Part shown: one piece after another, positions 8,567 to 17,294 of the stretch | How the letters are laid out: every line of letters begins with the position of its first letter | How positions within the stretch are numbered: the stretch's first letter is position 1 | NCBI RefSeq assembly: GCF_003122325.1 | Contig: NZ_QFBC01000013.1 | Coordinates: 124,001 to 188,000 of the forward strand | Reading direction: 5' to 3' | Source: Rhizobium album | Lineage (GTDB): Bacteria; Pseudomonadota; Alphaproteobacteria; Rhizobiales; Rhizobiaceae | DNA length: 64,000 bases | Notes under the pieces: model-generated | What the model was told of the DNA's origin: nothing | The model's database searches: none | The model's input: only the letters and a program-made list of their open reading frames with translations | Made by a program: the position numbers and the translations under genes

Positions 8567-10078
8567 TCACATGGTGGCGCCGATGTTCCAGGGAACGAAC
8601 TCGTTGTCGCCATAACCCAGCGCTTCCGACTTGGTACGCTCGCCCGACGCCGTCTTCAGGATCAGCTCGAAAATCTGCCGGCCCTTTTCCTCCAGCGACA
8701 CGCCGTCCAGCACGTCGCCGCAGTCGATATCCATGTCTTCGTTCATCTGCACGTAGATGTGCGAGTTGGAAGCGAGCTTAATAGAGGGCGTCGGCTTGCA
8801 GCCGAAGGCCGAGCCGCGGCCGGTGGTAAAACAGAGGATATTGGCGCCGCCCGCCACCTGGCCGGTGGCCGAGACCGGGTCGTAGCCAGGCGTATCCATG
8901 AACACCAGGCCCTTGCTCTCGATCGGATCGGCATATTCGAGCACAGCGCGCAGGTTGGTCGAACCGCCCTTGGCGGCCGCACCCAGCGACTTTTCGAGGA
9001 TGGTCGTCAGACCGCCGGCCTTGTTGCCGGGGGAGGGATTGTTGTTCATCTCCATATTGTGGCGGGCGGTATAATCCTCCCACCAGCGAATACGCTCGAC
9101 GAGCTTTTCGCCCACTTCGCGGCTTTCGGCGCGGCGGGTGAGCAGATGTTCGGCGCCGTAGATTTCCGGCGTTTCCGAAAGAACCGCCGTACCACCCTGG
9201 GCGACGAGCAGGTCGACAGCCGCTCCCAGCGCCGGGTTGGCGGTGATGCCGGAATAGCCGTCGGAGCCGCCGCATTGCAGGGCGAGAACCAGTTCAGAGG
9301 CCGGCGCCGGCGTGCGCTTGTGGGCGTTCACCACCGGCAGCATGTCGTAGATCGCCCGCACACCGGCTTCCACCGTCTTGCGCGTGCCGCCGACTTCCTG
9401 GATCGTCAGCGTGCGGAACGTGGTGTTTTCCTCGACGCCGTAAGATTTCATCCAGCGCGGGATCTGGAAGACCTCGCAGCCGAGGCCGACCATCAGCACG
9501 CCGCCGACATTGGGATTGGTGGCAAAACCCCATTGCGTCTTCTTCAGCATTTCATGGGCTTCGCCGTTGACATCGAGGCCGCAGCCGGTGCCGTGCACCA
9601 GCGAAATGACGCCGTCGATATTCGGAAAGTCCTTGAGCACGCCCGACCTGTTGACCTCTTCGGCAATGAAGCGGGCAGCGCTGGCCGAACAGTTCACCGA
9701 GGTGAGCACGGCGATGTAGTTGCGCGTGCCGACCTTGCCGTTGGCGCGGCGATAGCCGAGGAAGGTGGCGCGTTCGGCCTCCGGCAGCACCGGCGTGTCC
9801 TTCAGGCCCTCGCCGAACATGTAGTTCCGCTCGAAGGTGTGAACGTAGACATTGTGCTCGTGCACCCAGTCGCCGGGCGCGATCGTTTCCCTGGCGAAAC
9901 CGATCACCTGGCCGTACTTGACGATCGGCTGGTCCTTTTCGATCGGCACCATCGCCATCTTGTGCCCGCGCGGAATGCGCACCTTCGCCGGCACGGCGTC
10001 GGCAAGATCCCCGGGATTGAACGGGTCGGTCACGAGGACGATGTTGTCGGTGGCGGAAAGCTGGATGAAACGGGCCAT
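8567..10078 (-). CDS. UxaA/GarD-family sugar-acid dehydratase (probable L-fuconate dehydratase)
   Basis: 503 residues from ATG 10078. Residues 1-~95 form a SAF domain (VLVTDPFNPGDLA, later APGDWVHEHNVYVH). The rest is the altronate/galactarate dehydratase core with VGTRNYIAVLTSVNCS, HGTGCG, LGCEVFQ, LQCGGSDGYSGI and a C-terminal metal-site region (CFTTGRGSAFG). These are metal-dependent dehydratases of aldonic acids, fused as in full-length UxaA. Here the lactonase product L-fuconate is the likely substrate, replacing the enolase-type dehydratase used in other bacteria. Substrate assignment is contextual. Confidence 0.85.
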   Translation of the reverse strand: MARFIQLSATDNIVLVTDPFNPGDLADAVPAKVRIPRGHKMAMVPIEKDQPIVKYGQVIGFARETIAPGDWVHEHNVYVHTFERNYMFGEGLKDTPVLPEAERATFLGYRRANGKVGTRNYIAVLTSVNCSASAARFIAEEVNRSGVLKDFPNIDGVISLVHGTGCGLDVNGEAHEMLKKTQWGFATNPNVGGVLMVGLGCEVFQIPRWMKSYGVEENTTFRTLTIQEVGGTRKTVEAGVRAIYDMLPVVNAHKRTPAPASELVLALQCGGSDGYSGITANPALGAAVDLLVAQGGTAVLSETPEIYGAEHLLTRRAESREVGEKLVERIRWWEDYTARHNMEMNNNPSPGNKAGGLTTILEKSLGAAAKGGSTNLRAVLEYADPIESKGLVFMDTPGYDPVSATGQVAGGANILCFTTGRGSAFGCKPTPSIKLASNSHIYVQMNEDMDIDCGDVLDGVSLEEKGRQIFELILKTASGERTKSEALGYGDNEFVPWNIGATM

Positions 10079-10133
10079 GGGATGCTCGACGTGAGGTGTA
10101 AGCGATCGTGGAAAACGACATCGCGTGATATTT

Positions 10134-10147
10134 GAATACTAATATAA
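10134..10147 (-). promoter_or_regulatory. Putative GntR operator 2, upstream of the dehydratase
   Basis: GAATACTAATATAA; its complement shares TTATATTAGT with operators 1 and 4. It lies 56 bases before the dehydratase start and matches the 14-base consensus at 11 positions. Confidence 0.6.
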
Positions 10148-10229
10148 CAGTAGGGCGATGGTCAAGCGCGCAGGCGCCGTGCAGCGCGTGCGCAGACAGC
10201 CGAAAAGCAAAAACGGCGTTCGTCGACGG

Positions 10230-10559
10230 TTAATCGTGGTGGAAGACTTCCACCATGTCCGCCCACCATTCGCCTTCCTTGCGCGTGGCAAGCGGCACCT
10301 GCAGCGGATCACAGATCTCCCACCATTTCTGCATGGCGGTCGAGAGCGCCATCGTCGCGGCATCCGCCTTGAAGTCGGTGCCGTGATATTCCCAATAGGC
10401 GAAGAGCAGGTTTTCCGGCTGGCGCAGGAAGATCGAGTAGTTGCGGATATGCGCCGCGGTGATGACGGCAAGCACGTCCGGCCAGACAGCGGCATGCAGC
10501 ACCTTGTATTCCTCGATCGCTTCGGGTTTCACGCCGATGCACAATCCCATTCGCTGCAT
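10230..10559 (-). CDS. L-rhamnose/L-fucose mutarotase family protein
   Basis: 109 residues from ATG 10559. The pattern MGLCIGVKPEAIEEYKVLHA, then VWPDVL, NYSIFL, LFAYWEYHG and EWWADMVEVFHHD is that of the RhaM (DUF718) mutarotase family. These enzymes interconvert the anomers of 6-deoxyhexoses so that the dehydrogenase receives the correct one. It follows the GntR gene by 50 bases in the same direction, so the two are probably co-transcribed. Confidence 0.88.
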   Translation of the reverse strand: MQRMGLCIGVKPEAIEEYKVLHAAVWPDVLAVITAAHIRNYSIFLRQPENLLFAYWEYHGTDFKADAATMALSTAMQKWWEICDPLQVPLATRKEGEWWADMVEVFHHD

Positions 10560-10609
10560 GTCAGACTCCGTAAGATGATGGGGATGTGATGGGGAGGGGC
10601 CGTTGCGGC

Positions 10610-11299
10610 TCAGCCGAAGGCGTTGTTCACCGCGGCCACTTCCAGCGTGTTGCGCAACGACGTGTTGAGGTGTTCGCGCATGGCGGTTGCCGCCGCCTCG
10701 CCGTCGTGGCGCTGCAGGGCTTTCAGGATCGCCTGGTGCTGCTGGATCGTCTGCTCGCCGTAACCCGGCTTGGGAATGGCGAGATAACGGCCGCGATCCA
10801 TCTGCGCCTTCGAAATGTCGACGGCGCGCCAGAGCATATGGAAACCGTTCACCTCGGCAATAGTGCGATGGAACACGTCGTCCAGATGGATGGCGTCGCT
10901 GTAGCGGCCACGGGCAATCGCCGTCTTGTGGGCGGCGATGTTGTCTTCCAGCACTTCCGCCTGCGCCTGCGTCAATTTTTCCGCGGCGCGGCGGGCGCTT
11001 TCCATCTCCAGCGCATTGCGGATGACATAGGCCTCCTCGATGTCTCGTATGCTGATGCGCGCCACGAAGGTGCCGGTCTGGGCAAAGACATTGACGAGGC
11101 CTTCGTCGCTGATGCGCTTGACGGCCTCGCGCACCGGCGTGCGCGACACGCCGAGCGACTGGGCGATCGCCATTTCGTTGATCGCCTCGCCCGGCTTCAT
11201 CTGGCCGCTGACAATCATGCTGCGGACCTTCTGATAGATCTGGTCGCGCAGCGGCAGGGATCGATTGAGATCGGAAGCGTCGATTTCCATGGCCACCAT
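10610..11299 (-). CDS. GntR-family (FCD) transcriptional regulator of the deoxyhexose cluster
   Basis: 229 residues from ATG 11299 (ATG 11290 and TTG 11323 are alternatives; none has a clear ribosome site). The winged helix-turn-helix spans about 20-80 (SLPLRDQIYQKVRSMIVSG, SLGVSRTPVREAVKRI). The all-helical FCD effector domain follows, with metal-type ligands in HLDDVFHRTIAE and HQAILKAL. Five related palindromes flank genes of this cluster, including this gene's own upstream region. It probably represses the cluster until a sugar acid binds. Confidence 0.88.
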   Translation of the reverse strand: MVAMEIDASDLNRSLPLRDQIYQKVRSMIVSGQMKPGEAINEMAIAQSLGVSRTPVREAVKRISDEGLVNVFAQTGTFVARISIRDIEEAYVIRNALEMESARRAAEKLTQAQAEVLEDNIAAHKTAIARGRYSDAIHLDDVFHRTIAEVNGFHMLWRAVDISKAQMDRGRYLAIPKPGYGEQTIQQHQAILKALQRHDGEAAATAMREHLNTSLRNTLEVAAVNNAFG

Positions 11300-11448
11300 A
11301 GGTTTGAAAAGCTGCTGAACCAAAGCACCATAATATTAGGATGTCAATGAATCGGCATCCATTCATCCCGAAACGGACTTTCAAATCCAGATCTGAGCGC
11401 CTTTCGGCGCACAGATCGCGGAAAATCGCGTTGCAGTTTCAGGCATTA

Positions 11449-11462
11449 TAATACTAATGTTA
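11449..11462 (+). promoter_or_regulatory. Putative GntR operator 3, between GntR and lactonase genes
   Basis: TAATACTAATGTTA matches the cluster's 14-base palindrome at 10 positions and lies 46-59 bases before the lactonase start. A weaker copy (TAATATTAGGATGT, 11331-11344) lies just in front of the GntR gene. Together they would allow control of both divergent units. Confidence 0.5.
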
Positions 11463-11507
11463 TGATAGGAAGTCAAAGATCGCTGCCGGGGCAGCCGACG
11501 AGGAGAA

Positions 11508-12344
11508 GTGACGTTGATCGTCGATGCACATCATCACCTGTGGCAGGCCGGGCGAGGGGACTATCACTGGATGTCGCCGGACGTACCGGTGCTGGCCCGC
11601 GACTATCTTGCCGAAGACCTGCGCCCGATCCTGCGTCGCGCCGGCGTCGACAGGACCATCGTCGTCCAGGCAGCCCAGACGGAAGCCGAAACCGATTTCC
11701 TGCTGACGCTTGCCGGCGAGGCGGATTTTATCGCCGGCGTCGTCGGCTGGCTGGATTTCGAGGATGCAGCCTTCACCGCAAAACTCGACGCCCTTCTGCG
11801 CCGTGAAAAATTCGTCGGGCTGCGGCCGATGCTGCAGGATCTTCCCGACGACGACTATCTGTTGCGACCCACCGTGCTCGCCAATCTCCGGCATCTGGCC
11901 GAGACCGGCGTGGCCTTCGATATCCTGACCTTTCCGCGCCATCTTCCCGTTGTCCTACGCATGCTGGATGCCGTTCCGGATCTGCGTGCCGTCGTCGATC
12001 ACCTGTCGAAGCCGCCGGTGGCGAGCGGCGAGCTGCAGGGCTGGGCGGAGGACATCGCCCGGATCGCGGCGCATCCCAACGTCTTCTGCAAGGTCTCCGG
12101 CCTCGTGACGGAAGCGCGGCAAACTACATGGTCGCCGAGCGATCTGGCGCCTTATGTGCGCCACGTCCTCGACGCGTTCGGCGCCGACCGCCTGATGTTC
12201 GGCAGCGACTGGCCGGTCTGTCTTCTCGCCGCCTCCTATTGCGAAGTGCTCAATGCCGCGCGCAGCATCCTCGATCCCCTGCTCGACGCCGACGGCATGG
12301 CGAAGGTCTATGGCGGCAATGCCACCGCATTCTACCGGCTCTGA
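11508..12344 (+). CDS. Amidohydrolase-family sugar lactonase (probable L-fuconolactonase)
   Basis: 278 residues from GTG 11508; TTG 11514 is better spaced from the AGGAG at 11501 and may be the real start. The family is amidohydrolase 2 (COG3618). IVDAHHHLW at the start carries the first metal histidines, and FGSDWPVC near residue 230 the catalytic aspartate. Some members hydrolyse L-fucono- and L-rhamnonolactone. Placement beside the aldose dehydrogenase and dehydratase supports lactone hydrolysis. Confidence 0.86.
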   Translation: MTLIVDAHHHLWQAGRGDYHWMSPDVPVLARDYLAEDLRPILRRAGVDRTIVVQAAQTEAETDFLLTLAGEADFIAGVVGWLDFEDAAFTAKLDALLRREKFVGLRPMLQDLPDDDYLLRPTVLANLRHLAETGVAFDILTFPRHLPVVLRMLDAVPDLRAVVDHLSKPPVASGELQGWAEDIARIAAHPNVFCKVSGLVTEARQTTWSPSDLAPYVRHVLDAFGADRLMFGSDWPVCLLAASYCEVLNAARSILDPLLDADGMAKVYGGNATAFYRL

Positions 12345-12410
12345 GGTTACCGCCCGCGACGCGGTTCATCGATGCCGAAGGAAAGCTGGCGCGCCGGCTT
12401 GCGGTCACTG

Positions 12411-12424
12411 TTATATTAGTGTAA
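12411..12424 (+). promoter_or_regulatory. Putative GntR operator 4, upstream of the sugar ABC transporter
   Basis: TTATATTAGTGTAA is an exact 14-base copy of operator 1. It lies 71-84 bases before the ABC ATPase start and so would place uptake under the same regulator as catabolism. Confidence 0.7.
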
Positions 12425-12494
12425 TAGGACATCACGGTCGAAGAGTGAGGCATCGGAAACGATGGTCGGTCGGACTTCAAGGGAGAGAAACGGA

Positions 12495-14012
12495 ATGCCT
12501 TCGGCCGCAAGCGCGCTGCATATGAGGGGGATCAGCAAGGTCTTCCCGGGCGTGAAAGCCCTGTCGGGAGTGGAGCTTGCCGTTCGCTTCGGCACCGTGC
12601 ACGCCATCGTCGGCGAAAACGGCGCCGGCAAATCGACCCTGATGAAGATCCTGAGCGGCGCCTATGCGCCTACCACCGGCACCATCGAGGTCGCCGGCAC
12701 CGACGTGCGCATGAAGCGGCCGGCCGACGCGCAGCGCCTCGGCATCCGTATGGTGCACCAGGAACTCAACCTCGTGCCGGATCTCACCGTCGCCGAAAAC
12801 ATCTTCCTCGGCCGCATGCCAAAACGCCTCGGCTTCTTCGATCGCGGTGGCATGCTGCGCCGCGCCGCCGCCGTGCTGGCCGAACTCGGCACCTCGATCG
12901 ATCCGCAGGAGCGGCTCGGCGATTTGACGATCAGCCAGCAGCAACTGGTGGAAATCGCCAAGGCCTATGCCGCCGATCCGCGCATCATCGTGCTCGACGA
13001 GCCGACCTCGAGCCTCAGCGAACACGAGACGGCGGCGCTCTTCCGCATCCTGCGCAAGATGCGCGATGCCGGCATCGCCATCATCTATATAAGCCATCGC
13101 CTCAAGGAGGTGCTGGAGATCGCCGACGAGGTGACCGTGCTGCGCGACGGCGCCATGATCGAAACACGGGCGGCGAGCGGCATCACCGCCGCCGAGATGA
13201 TCCGCCTCATGGTCGGCCGCGAGGTGAGCAACGTCTTCCCGAAGACGCCGTCGGTGATCGGCAAGCAGGTGCTGTCCGTCCGCGGCATCGGCGACGGCGC
13301 GCGGTTTGCGGATGTGAGTTTCGACGTGCGCGCCGGCGAAATTCTTGGCCTCACCGGCCTTGTCGGCGCCGGCCGCACCGAAGTGGCGCGGGCGATCTTC
13401 GGTCTTGCGCCGCTGACCACGGGTACGATCGAGATCGACGGTGCCCCGGTGACGATCCGCTCGCCGGCGGCAGCCGCGCGTGCCGGCATTGCCTACGTGC
13501 CGGAGGACCGCAAGGGCGACGGCATCGTGCCGGCCATGACGGTGCGCGAAAACATCAGCCTGCCCGTATTGCGGCGCCTCGCGAACCGTTTCGGCCGGGT
13601 GCGCCGCGGCGTCGAGCGCGACCTGGCGCAGACCTATGTGCAGAAATTTTCCATCGTGCCGCCGGATGGCGAGCGGCGCATCGGGCTGCTTTCCGGCGGC
13701 AACCAGCAGAAGGCGGTCATCAGCCGCTGGCTCGCCACCGATCCGAAGGTGCTGATCCTCGACGAGCCCACTCGCGGCGTCGATGTCGGCGCCAAGGCGG
13801 AAATCCACGGCATCATCGGCCAGCTCGTCGCCAACGGCATGGCCGTGGTGATGATCTCGTCCGAGCTGCCGGAAATCATGGGCGTGTGCGACCGCGTCGT
13901 CGTCATGCGTGACGGCCGCGCCTCGGCGCCGATCGCCCGCGAAGGCCTGACGGAGGAGCGCATCATGGCGCTTGCGACGGGCGAAGACAGTGCAGAAGGG
14001 GAGGCCGCATGA
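12495..14012 (+). CDS. Sugar ABC transporter ATP-binding protein (RbsA type, two nucleotide-binding domains)
   Basis: 505 residues from ATG 12495, preceded by GGGAGA. The first domain has Walker A GENGAGKST, signature TISQQQLVEIAKA and Walker B IIVLDEPTSSL. The second has the degenerate GLVGAGRTE and the signature LSGGNQQKAVISRWL. This tandem layout is typical of ribose/xylose-type importers. It is the first gene of a four-gene importer operon (ATPase, two permeases, binding protein) behind operator 4. The likely cargo is L-fucose or a related 6-deoxyhexose. Confidence 0.93.
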   Translation: MPSAASALHMRGISKVFPGVKALSGVELAVRFGTVHAIVGENGAGKSTLMKILSGAYAPTTGTIEVAGTDVRMKRPADAQRLGIRMVHQELNLVPDLTVAENIFLGRMPKRLGFFDRGGMLRRAAAVLAELGTSIDPQERLGDLTISQQQLVEIAKAYAADPRIIVLDEPTSSLSEHETAALFRILRKMRDAGIAIIYISHRLKEVLEIADEVTVLRDGAMIETRAASGITAAEMIRLMVGREVSNVFPKTPSVIGKQVLSVRGIGDGARFADVSFDVRAGEILGLTGLVGAGRTEVARAIFGLAPLTTGTIEIDGAPVTIRSPAAAARAGIAYVPEDRKGDGIVPAMTVRENISLPVLRRLANRFGRVRRGVERDLAQTYVQKFSIVPPDGERRIGLLSGGNQQKAVISRWLATDPKVLILDEPTRGVDVGAKAEIHGIIGQLVANGMAVVMISSELPEIMGVCDRVVVMRDGRASAPIAREGLTEERIMALATGEDSAEGEAA

Positions 14013-15007
14013 CGGACGTTGCCGCCATGGGACAGACGACAAAAGACGGCGCGCGGTTCAACCAGGGCAACCGGCTGGTCGGGCTGCTGTCGCGGGCCGG
14101 CCTGCTGCTCGCCATTCTCGCCGTCATCCTCTATGGTTCGATTTCCAATCCGGTGTTCTTCACCGCCGGCAATTTCGTCAACGTGCTGACCTCGATGTCG
14201 ATCGTCGGCATCGTCGTCGTCGGCATGACTTTCGTGCTGGTGGTCGGCGGGATGGCCGATCTTTCCGTGCCGGCAACCATCGCCTGCGGCGCGATCCTCT
14301 GTCTGGCGCTGCAGGCCTATATCGGCCCGGTGCCCGCCTTTGCGGTGGCGGTGCTGCTCGCCGGCGTCACCGGGCTCGTCAACGGCGTGCTCGTCGGTTA
14401 CGTCGGCATCAATCCGATCATCGCTACGCTCGGCATGGGCACGATCGTGCTCGGCATCGTCCAGGCCGCCGTCGGCGGCGTGATCGTCTACGGTGCCGAT
14501 CCGAGCTCGGCGGATTTCGTCAAGAGCCGCATCTTCGGCGTGCCGATGATCGCCATCATCTTCATCGCCATCGCCATTATCGGCAACTTCGTGCTGTCGC
14601 GCACCTTCTGGGGCCGCTGGACAATCGCCACCGGCGGCAACTACAGCGCCGCCGAGGCGAGCGCCGTGCCGGTGCGGGCCGTGCGGGCCGGCGCCTTTGT
14701 CATCACCGCCTTTGCCGCCGGCATCAGCGGCGGTCTTCTCGGCCTGACGCTGCAGAGCGCCCGTCCGCTGGTCGGCCAGGGGTATGAATTCAGCGCCATC
14801 ACCGCCGTCGTCGTCGGCGGCGTCTCGATCATGGGCGGCTTCGGCTCGATCCCGCGCGCCATGGCCGGGCTGGTCTTCGTGCAGCTGCTCACCAACGTCA
14901 TGGTGCTGCAGGGCGTGCGAACGCCGATCCAGGGTTTTGTTCTCGGTCTTCTGATCGCCGGTGCCGTCGCGCTCGACATTGCGCTGCGCAAGCGGGGTGT
15001 CGCGTGA
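14009..15007 (+). CDS. Sugar ABC transporter permease 1 (RbsC type)
   Basis: 332 residues; ATG overlaps the preceding stop by 4 bases. About nine hydrophobic segments are visible, for example LLLAILAVILYGSI, IVGIVVVGMTFVLVVGG and AIIFIAIAIIGNFVL. A GGQ-like loop (VVGGVSIMGGFGS) near residue 270 is typical of BPD_transp_2 permeases. It pairs with the next permease to form a heterodimeric channel in the inner membrane. Confidence 0.92.
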   Translation: MTDVAAMGQTTKDGARFNQGNRLVGLLSRAGLLLAILAVILYGSISNPVFFTAGNFVNVLTSMSIVGIVVVGMTFVLVVGGMADLSVPATIACGAILCLALQAYIGPVPAFAVAVLLAGVTGLVNGVLVGYVGINPIIATLGMGTIVLGIVQAAVGGVIVYGADPSSADFVKSRIFGVPMIAIIFIAIAIIGNFVLSRTFWGRWTIATGGNYSAAEASAVPVRAVRAGAFVITAFAAGISGGLLGLTLQSARPLVGQGYEFSAITAVVVGGVSIMGGFGSIPRAMAGLVFVQLLTNVMVLQGVRTPIQGFVLGLLIAGAVALDIALRKRGVA

Positions 15008-15993
15008 TGTCCGCCTTCGTCTCCACGCTTCTGCGATACCGCGTCGCCGTCATCCTCGGCCTGACGCTTCTCGTCGCCGCGATGATCGTGCCAGGCTTCG
15101 TCAGCCTGACGACGCTCAGCCTTGGCCTCGACCGCGGCTCGACCATCGGCCTCATCGCCATCGGCCTGACGGTTCTGCTGATCGCCGGCCAGATCGATCT
15201 CTCGGTCGGCTCTGTCTTTGCCGTCGCCGGCATCGTGGCGGTGATGTTGCAGCCGATGCTCGGCATGGGGCCGGCCGCGGTGGTCGGCGTGCTCGCCGGC
15301 ACCGCCGCCGGCATCGTCAACGGCTGTCTCGTCGTGTTCCTGCGCGTCAATTCGCTGGTGGCGACGCTCGCCACCATGCTGATCTTCCGCTCCATCGCCC
15401 ACTGGATGACCGCTAGCCAGCCCATCCCCGGCACCGACATCATGTTCTCGATCACGCTCAGCGAGATCTACCTGCAGGTCTTCACCGTCCGTAGCGGCCT
15501 GTTCCTGGTGTCGATCCTGCTGCTGCATGTCTGGCTGACGCGCACGGTGGCCGGCCGCAACCTCTTCGCCGTCGGCTCCAACGCGCTCTCGGCGGAAGCG
15601 AGCGGCATCTCGTCCGACCGCATCATGTTCTCGTCCTTCGTTTTCGCCAGCACGCTCGCCGGTGTCGCCGGCGTGCTGCAGAGCCTCGCCACCAATACGG
15701 GCTCGCCGGTCTACGGCTCCGAGCTCACCGTCGCCGTCATCGCCGCCGTCGTGGTCGGCGGCACCAGGCTTGAGGGCGGGCGCGGCTCGGCGCTCGGCAC
15801 GCTCGGCGGCGTGTTGACGATCGCCGCGCTGACGACGGCGATGGAGTTCCAATCCGTCCCGGCCTACATGCAGCAGGTCGCCTCCGGGCTGATCCTGATC
15901 CTGCTTGTCGTCCTCGACCGAACCGTTCGCACCGGCGGGAAAACCCGCCGGAAGCGCTGCCCACGCCTGACCTTATTTATTTCCAATCGATGA
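15007..15993 (+). CDS. Sugar ABC transporter permease 2 (RbsC type)
   Basis: 328 residues. ATG 15007 overlaps the previous stop (TGATG); GTG 15004 is an alternative. Multiple membrane segments and the signature AGQIDLSVGSVFAVAGIV identify the RbsC family, with VVVGGTRLEGGRGS near the end. The hydrophilic C-terminal tail is basic. It forms the channel with permease 1. Confidence 0.92.
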   Translation: MSAFVSTLLRYRVAVILGLTLLVAAMIVPGFVSLTTLSLGLDRGSTIGLIAIGLTVLLIAGQIDLSVGSVFAVAGIVAVMLQPMLGMGPAAVVGVLAGTAAGIVNGCLVVFLRVNSLVATLATMLIFRSIAHWMTASQPIPGTDIMFSITLSEIYLQVFTVRSGLFLVSILLLHVWLTRTVAGRNLFAVGSNALSAEASGISSDRIMFSSFVFASTLAGVAGVLQSLATNTGSPVYGSELTVAVIAAVVVGGTRLEGGRGSALGTLGGVLTIAALTTAMEFQSVPAYMQQVASGLILILLVVLDRTVRTGGKTRRKRCPRLTLFISNR

Positions 15994-16004
15994 AGGAGGA
16001 AAAC

Positions 16005-16943
16005 ATGATTGGTAAGACTGCAACAGTGCCCGCCATCGCTGCGGTCGCCCTGCTCGCCTCGACGGCCTTCGCCAGCGCCAAGACCGTCTGTTACGTCACG
16101 GCCGCCGATTCGCATGCTTATGCCACCCCGGCAAACGTGGCGCTCAACGACCGCGCCAAGGAGCTCGGCATCGAAATCCTGAGCCTCAGCCAGAATTTCG
16201 ACGTCCAGACCGGCACCGAGCAGGTCAGCACCTGCATCGCGCGCAAGGCCGACGGCATCATCCTGTGGCCGCTCGATCCGCAGGCCTACATCCCGGCGCT
16301 CGCCCGCGCCAAGCAGGCCAACATCCCGGCGATCCTGATCAACTCGCCGATGGCCGAGCAGGCCAACGAGTTCATCAAGTCCTTCACCGGTCCCGATGTC
16401 TATGAAGAAGGCAAGCTCGCAGCCGATTCGCTCAACGAAGCGATGAAGGGCGAAGGCGCCGTCGTCGTCATCGCCGGCCAGGCCGGCAACGGCACGACGA
16501 TCGGCCGTGTCGGCGGTTTCGTCGACCGCCTCAAGGAAACCGGCAGCAAGATCGAAGTGCTCGACACCGTCAACGCCGACTTCGACCAGCAGAAGGCGCT
16601 TGTCGCCAGCCGTGACCTGATCACCCGCTTCGGCGACAAGATCACCGGCGTCTATGCCAACGACGACACCATGGCCCGCGGTTTCATCGATGCGTGGAAG
16701 GAAGCCAATGCCGGCAAGCCGACGCCGCCGATCGTCGGCATCAACGGCCAGCGTGACGCCTTCGATTCCATCCGCTCCGGCGAGATGTATTCGACCATCG
16801 TCCAGTCGCCGGTCGAAGACGGCAAGCTCGCCATCAACACCATGGCGGAAATCCTCGACGGCAAGGAAGTCAATGCTCGCCTGCCGATCCCGCTCACCGT
16901 CGTGACGAAGGCCAACGTCGATTCCGTCGAGCCGGCATTCTAA
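16005..16943 (+). CDS. Periplasmic sugar-binding protein (RbsB family)
   Basis: 312 residues from ATG 16005, behind a strong AAGGAGG. The first ~25 residues form a signal peptide ending AFASA. The mature protein has the type I periplasmic-binding fold: ITAADSHAYATPAN-like start, GIILWPLDPQAY, GQAGNGTTIGR and GVYANDDTMARGF. It is the last gene of the importer operon, followed by a hairpin. The ligand is probably a 6-deoxyhexose, judged from the neighbouring catabolic genes. Confidence 0.92.
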   Translation: MIGKTATVPAIAAVALLASTAFASAKTVCYVTAADSHAYATPANVALNDRAKELGIEILSLSQNFDVQTGTEQVSTCIARKADGIILWPLDPQAYIPALARAKQANIPAILINSPMAEQANEFIKSFTGPDVYEEGKLAADSLNEAMKGEGAVVVIAGQAGNGTTIGRVGGFVDRLKETGSKIEVLDTVNADFDQQKALVASRDLITRFGDKITGVYANDDTMARGFIDAWKEANAGKPTPPIVGINGQRDAFDSIRSGEMYSTIVQSPVEDGKLAINTMAEILDGKEVNARLPIPLTVVTKANVDSVEPAF

Positions 16944-16955
16944 ACCGAACATGGG

Positions 16956-17002
16956 TCCGGAGTGGCTGCAGCGTGCATGATGCGCCTTGCAGCCGCTCCG
17001 GA
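16956..17002 (+). terminator. Stem-loop after sugar-binding protein gene
   Basis: TCCGGAGTGGCTGCA (16956-16970) pairs with TGCAGCCGCTCCGGA (16988-17002) with one mismatch. It begins 13 bases after the stop codon. No T run follows. The rest of 17003-17275 shows no convincing gene. Confidence 0.6.
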
Positions 17003-17275
17003 AACAAATTCCCGGACCGCCCGATACAAGCGGCAACGGCAGGCCCACGCACGTGTGCCGGCCCGTGAACAATTCATGGTCACCGGGCGCCAATGCTGGC
17101 CTCCGGCTCCGCGGCAAACCCTCCCGATCGATCGCCGGCCATGTCCGGTCGCCGTCCTCCAACTTACACTGGAGAGCGAGGCACAGGAGCGAAAGAACCG
17201 CCTCCCGTCGAAATCCATGCCGCAGGCTTGCAGCGTCGCAACCGTCGCCTGGCCACCCTTGCCAATAAATCGCTT

Positions 17276-17294
17276 CGTCTACTATAGTAATACG
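17276..17294. promoter_or_regulatory. 19-base operator, copy 1 (XRE-cupin autoregulation)
   Basis: CGTCTACTATAGTAATACG ends directly at the regulator's ATG. Its inverted near-copy lies at 17915-17933, in front of the acetyltransferase gene. The position implies that a bound regulator would block its own expression. Confidence 0.65.

Noticed and set aside
7931-10135. A 734-residue plus-strand frame across the UxaA gene
   Set aside because: It is antisense to a clear dehydratase and has shadow-like His/Gly/Arg composition.
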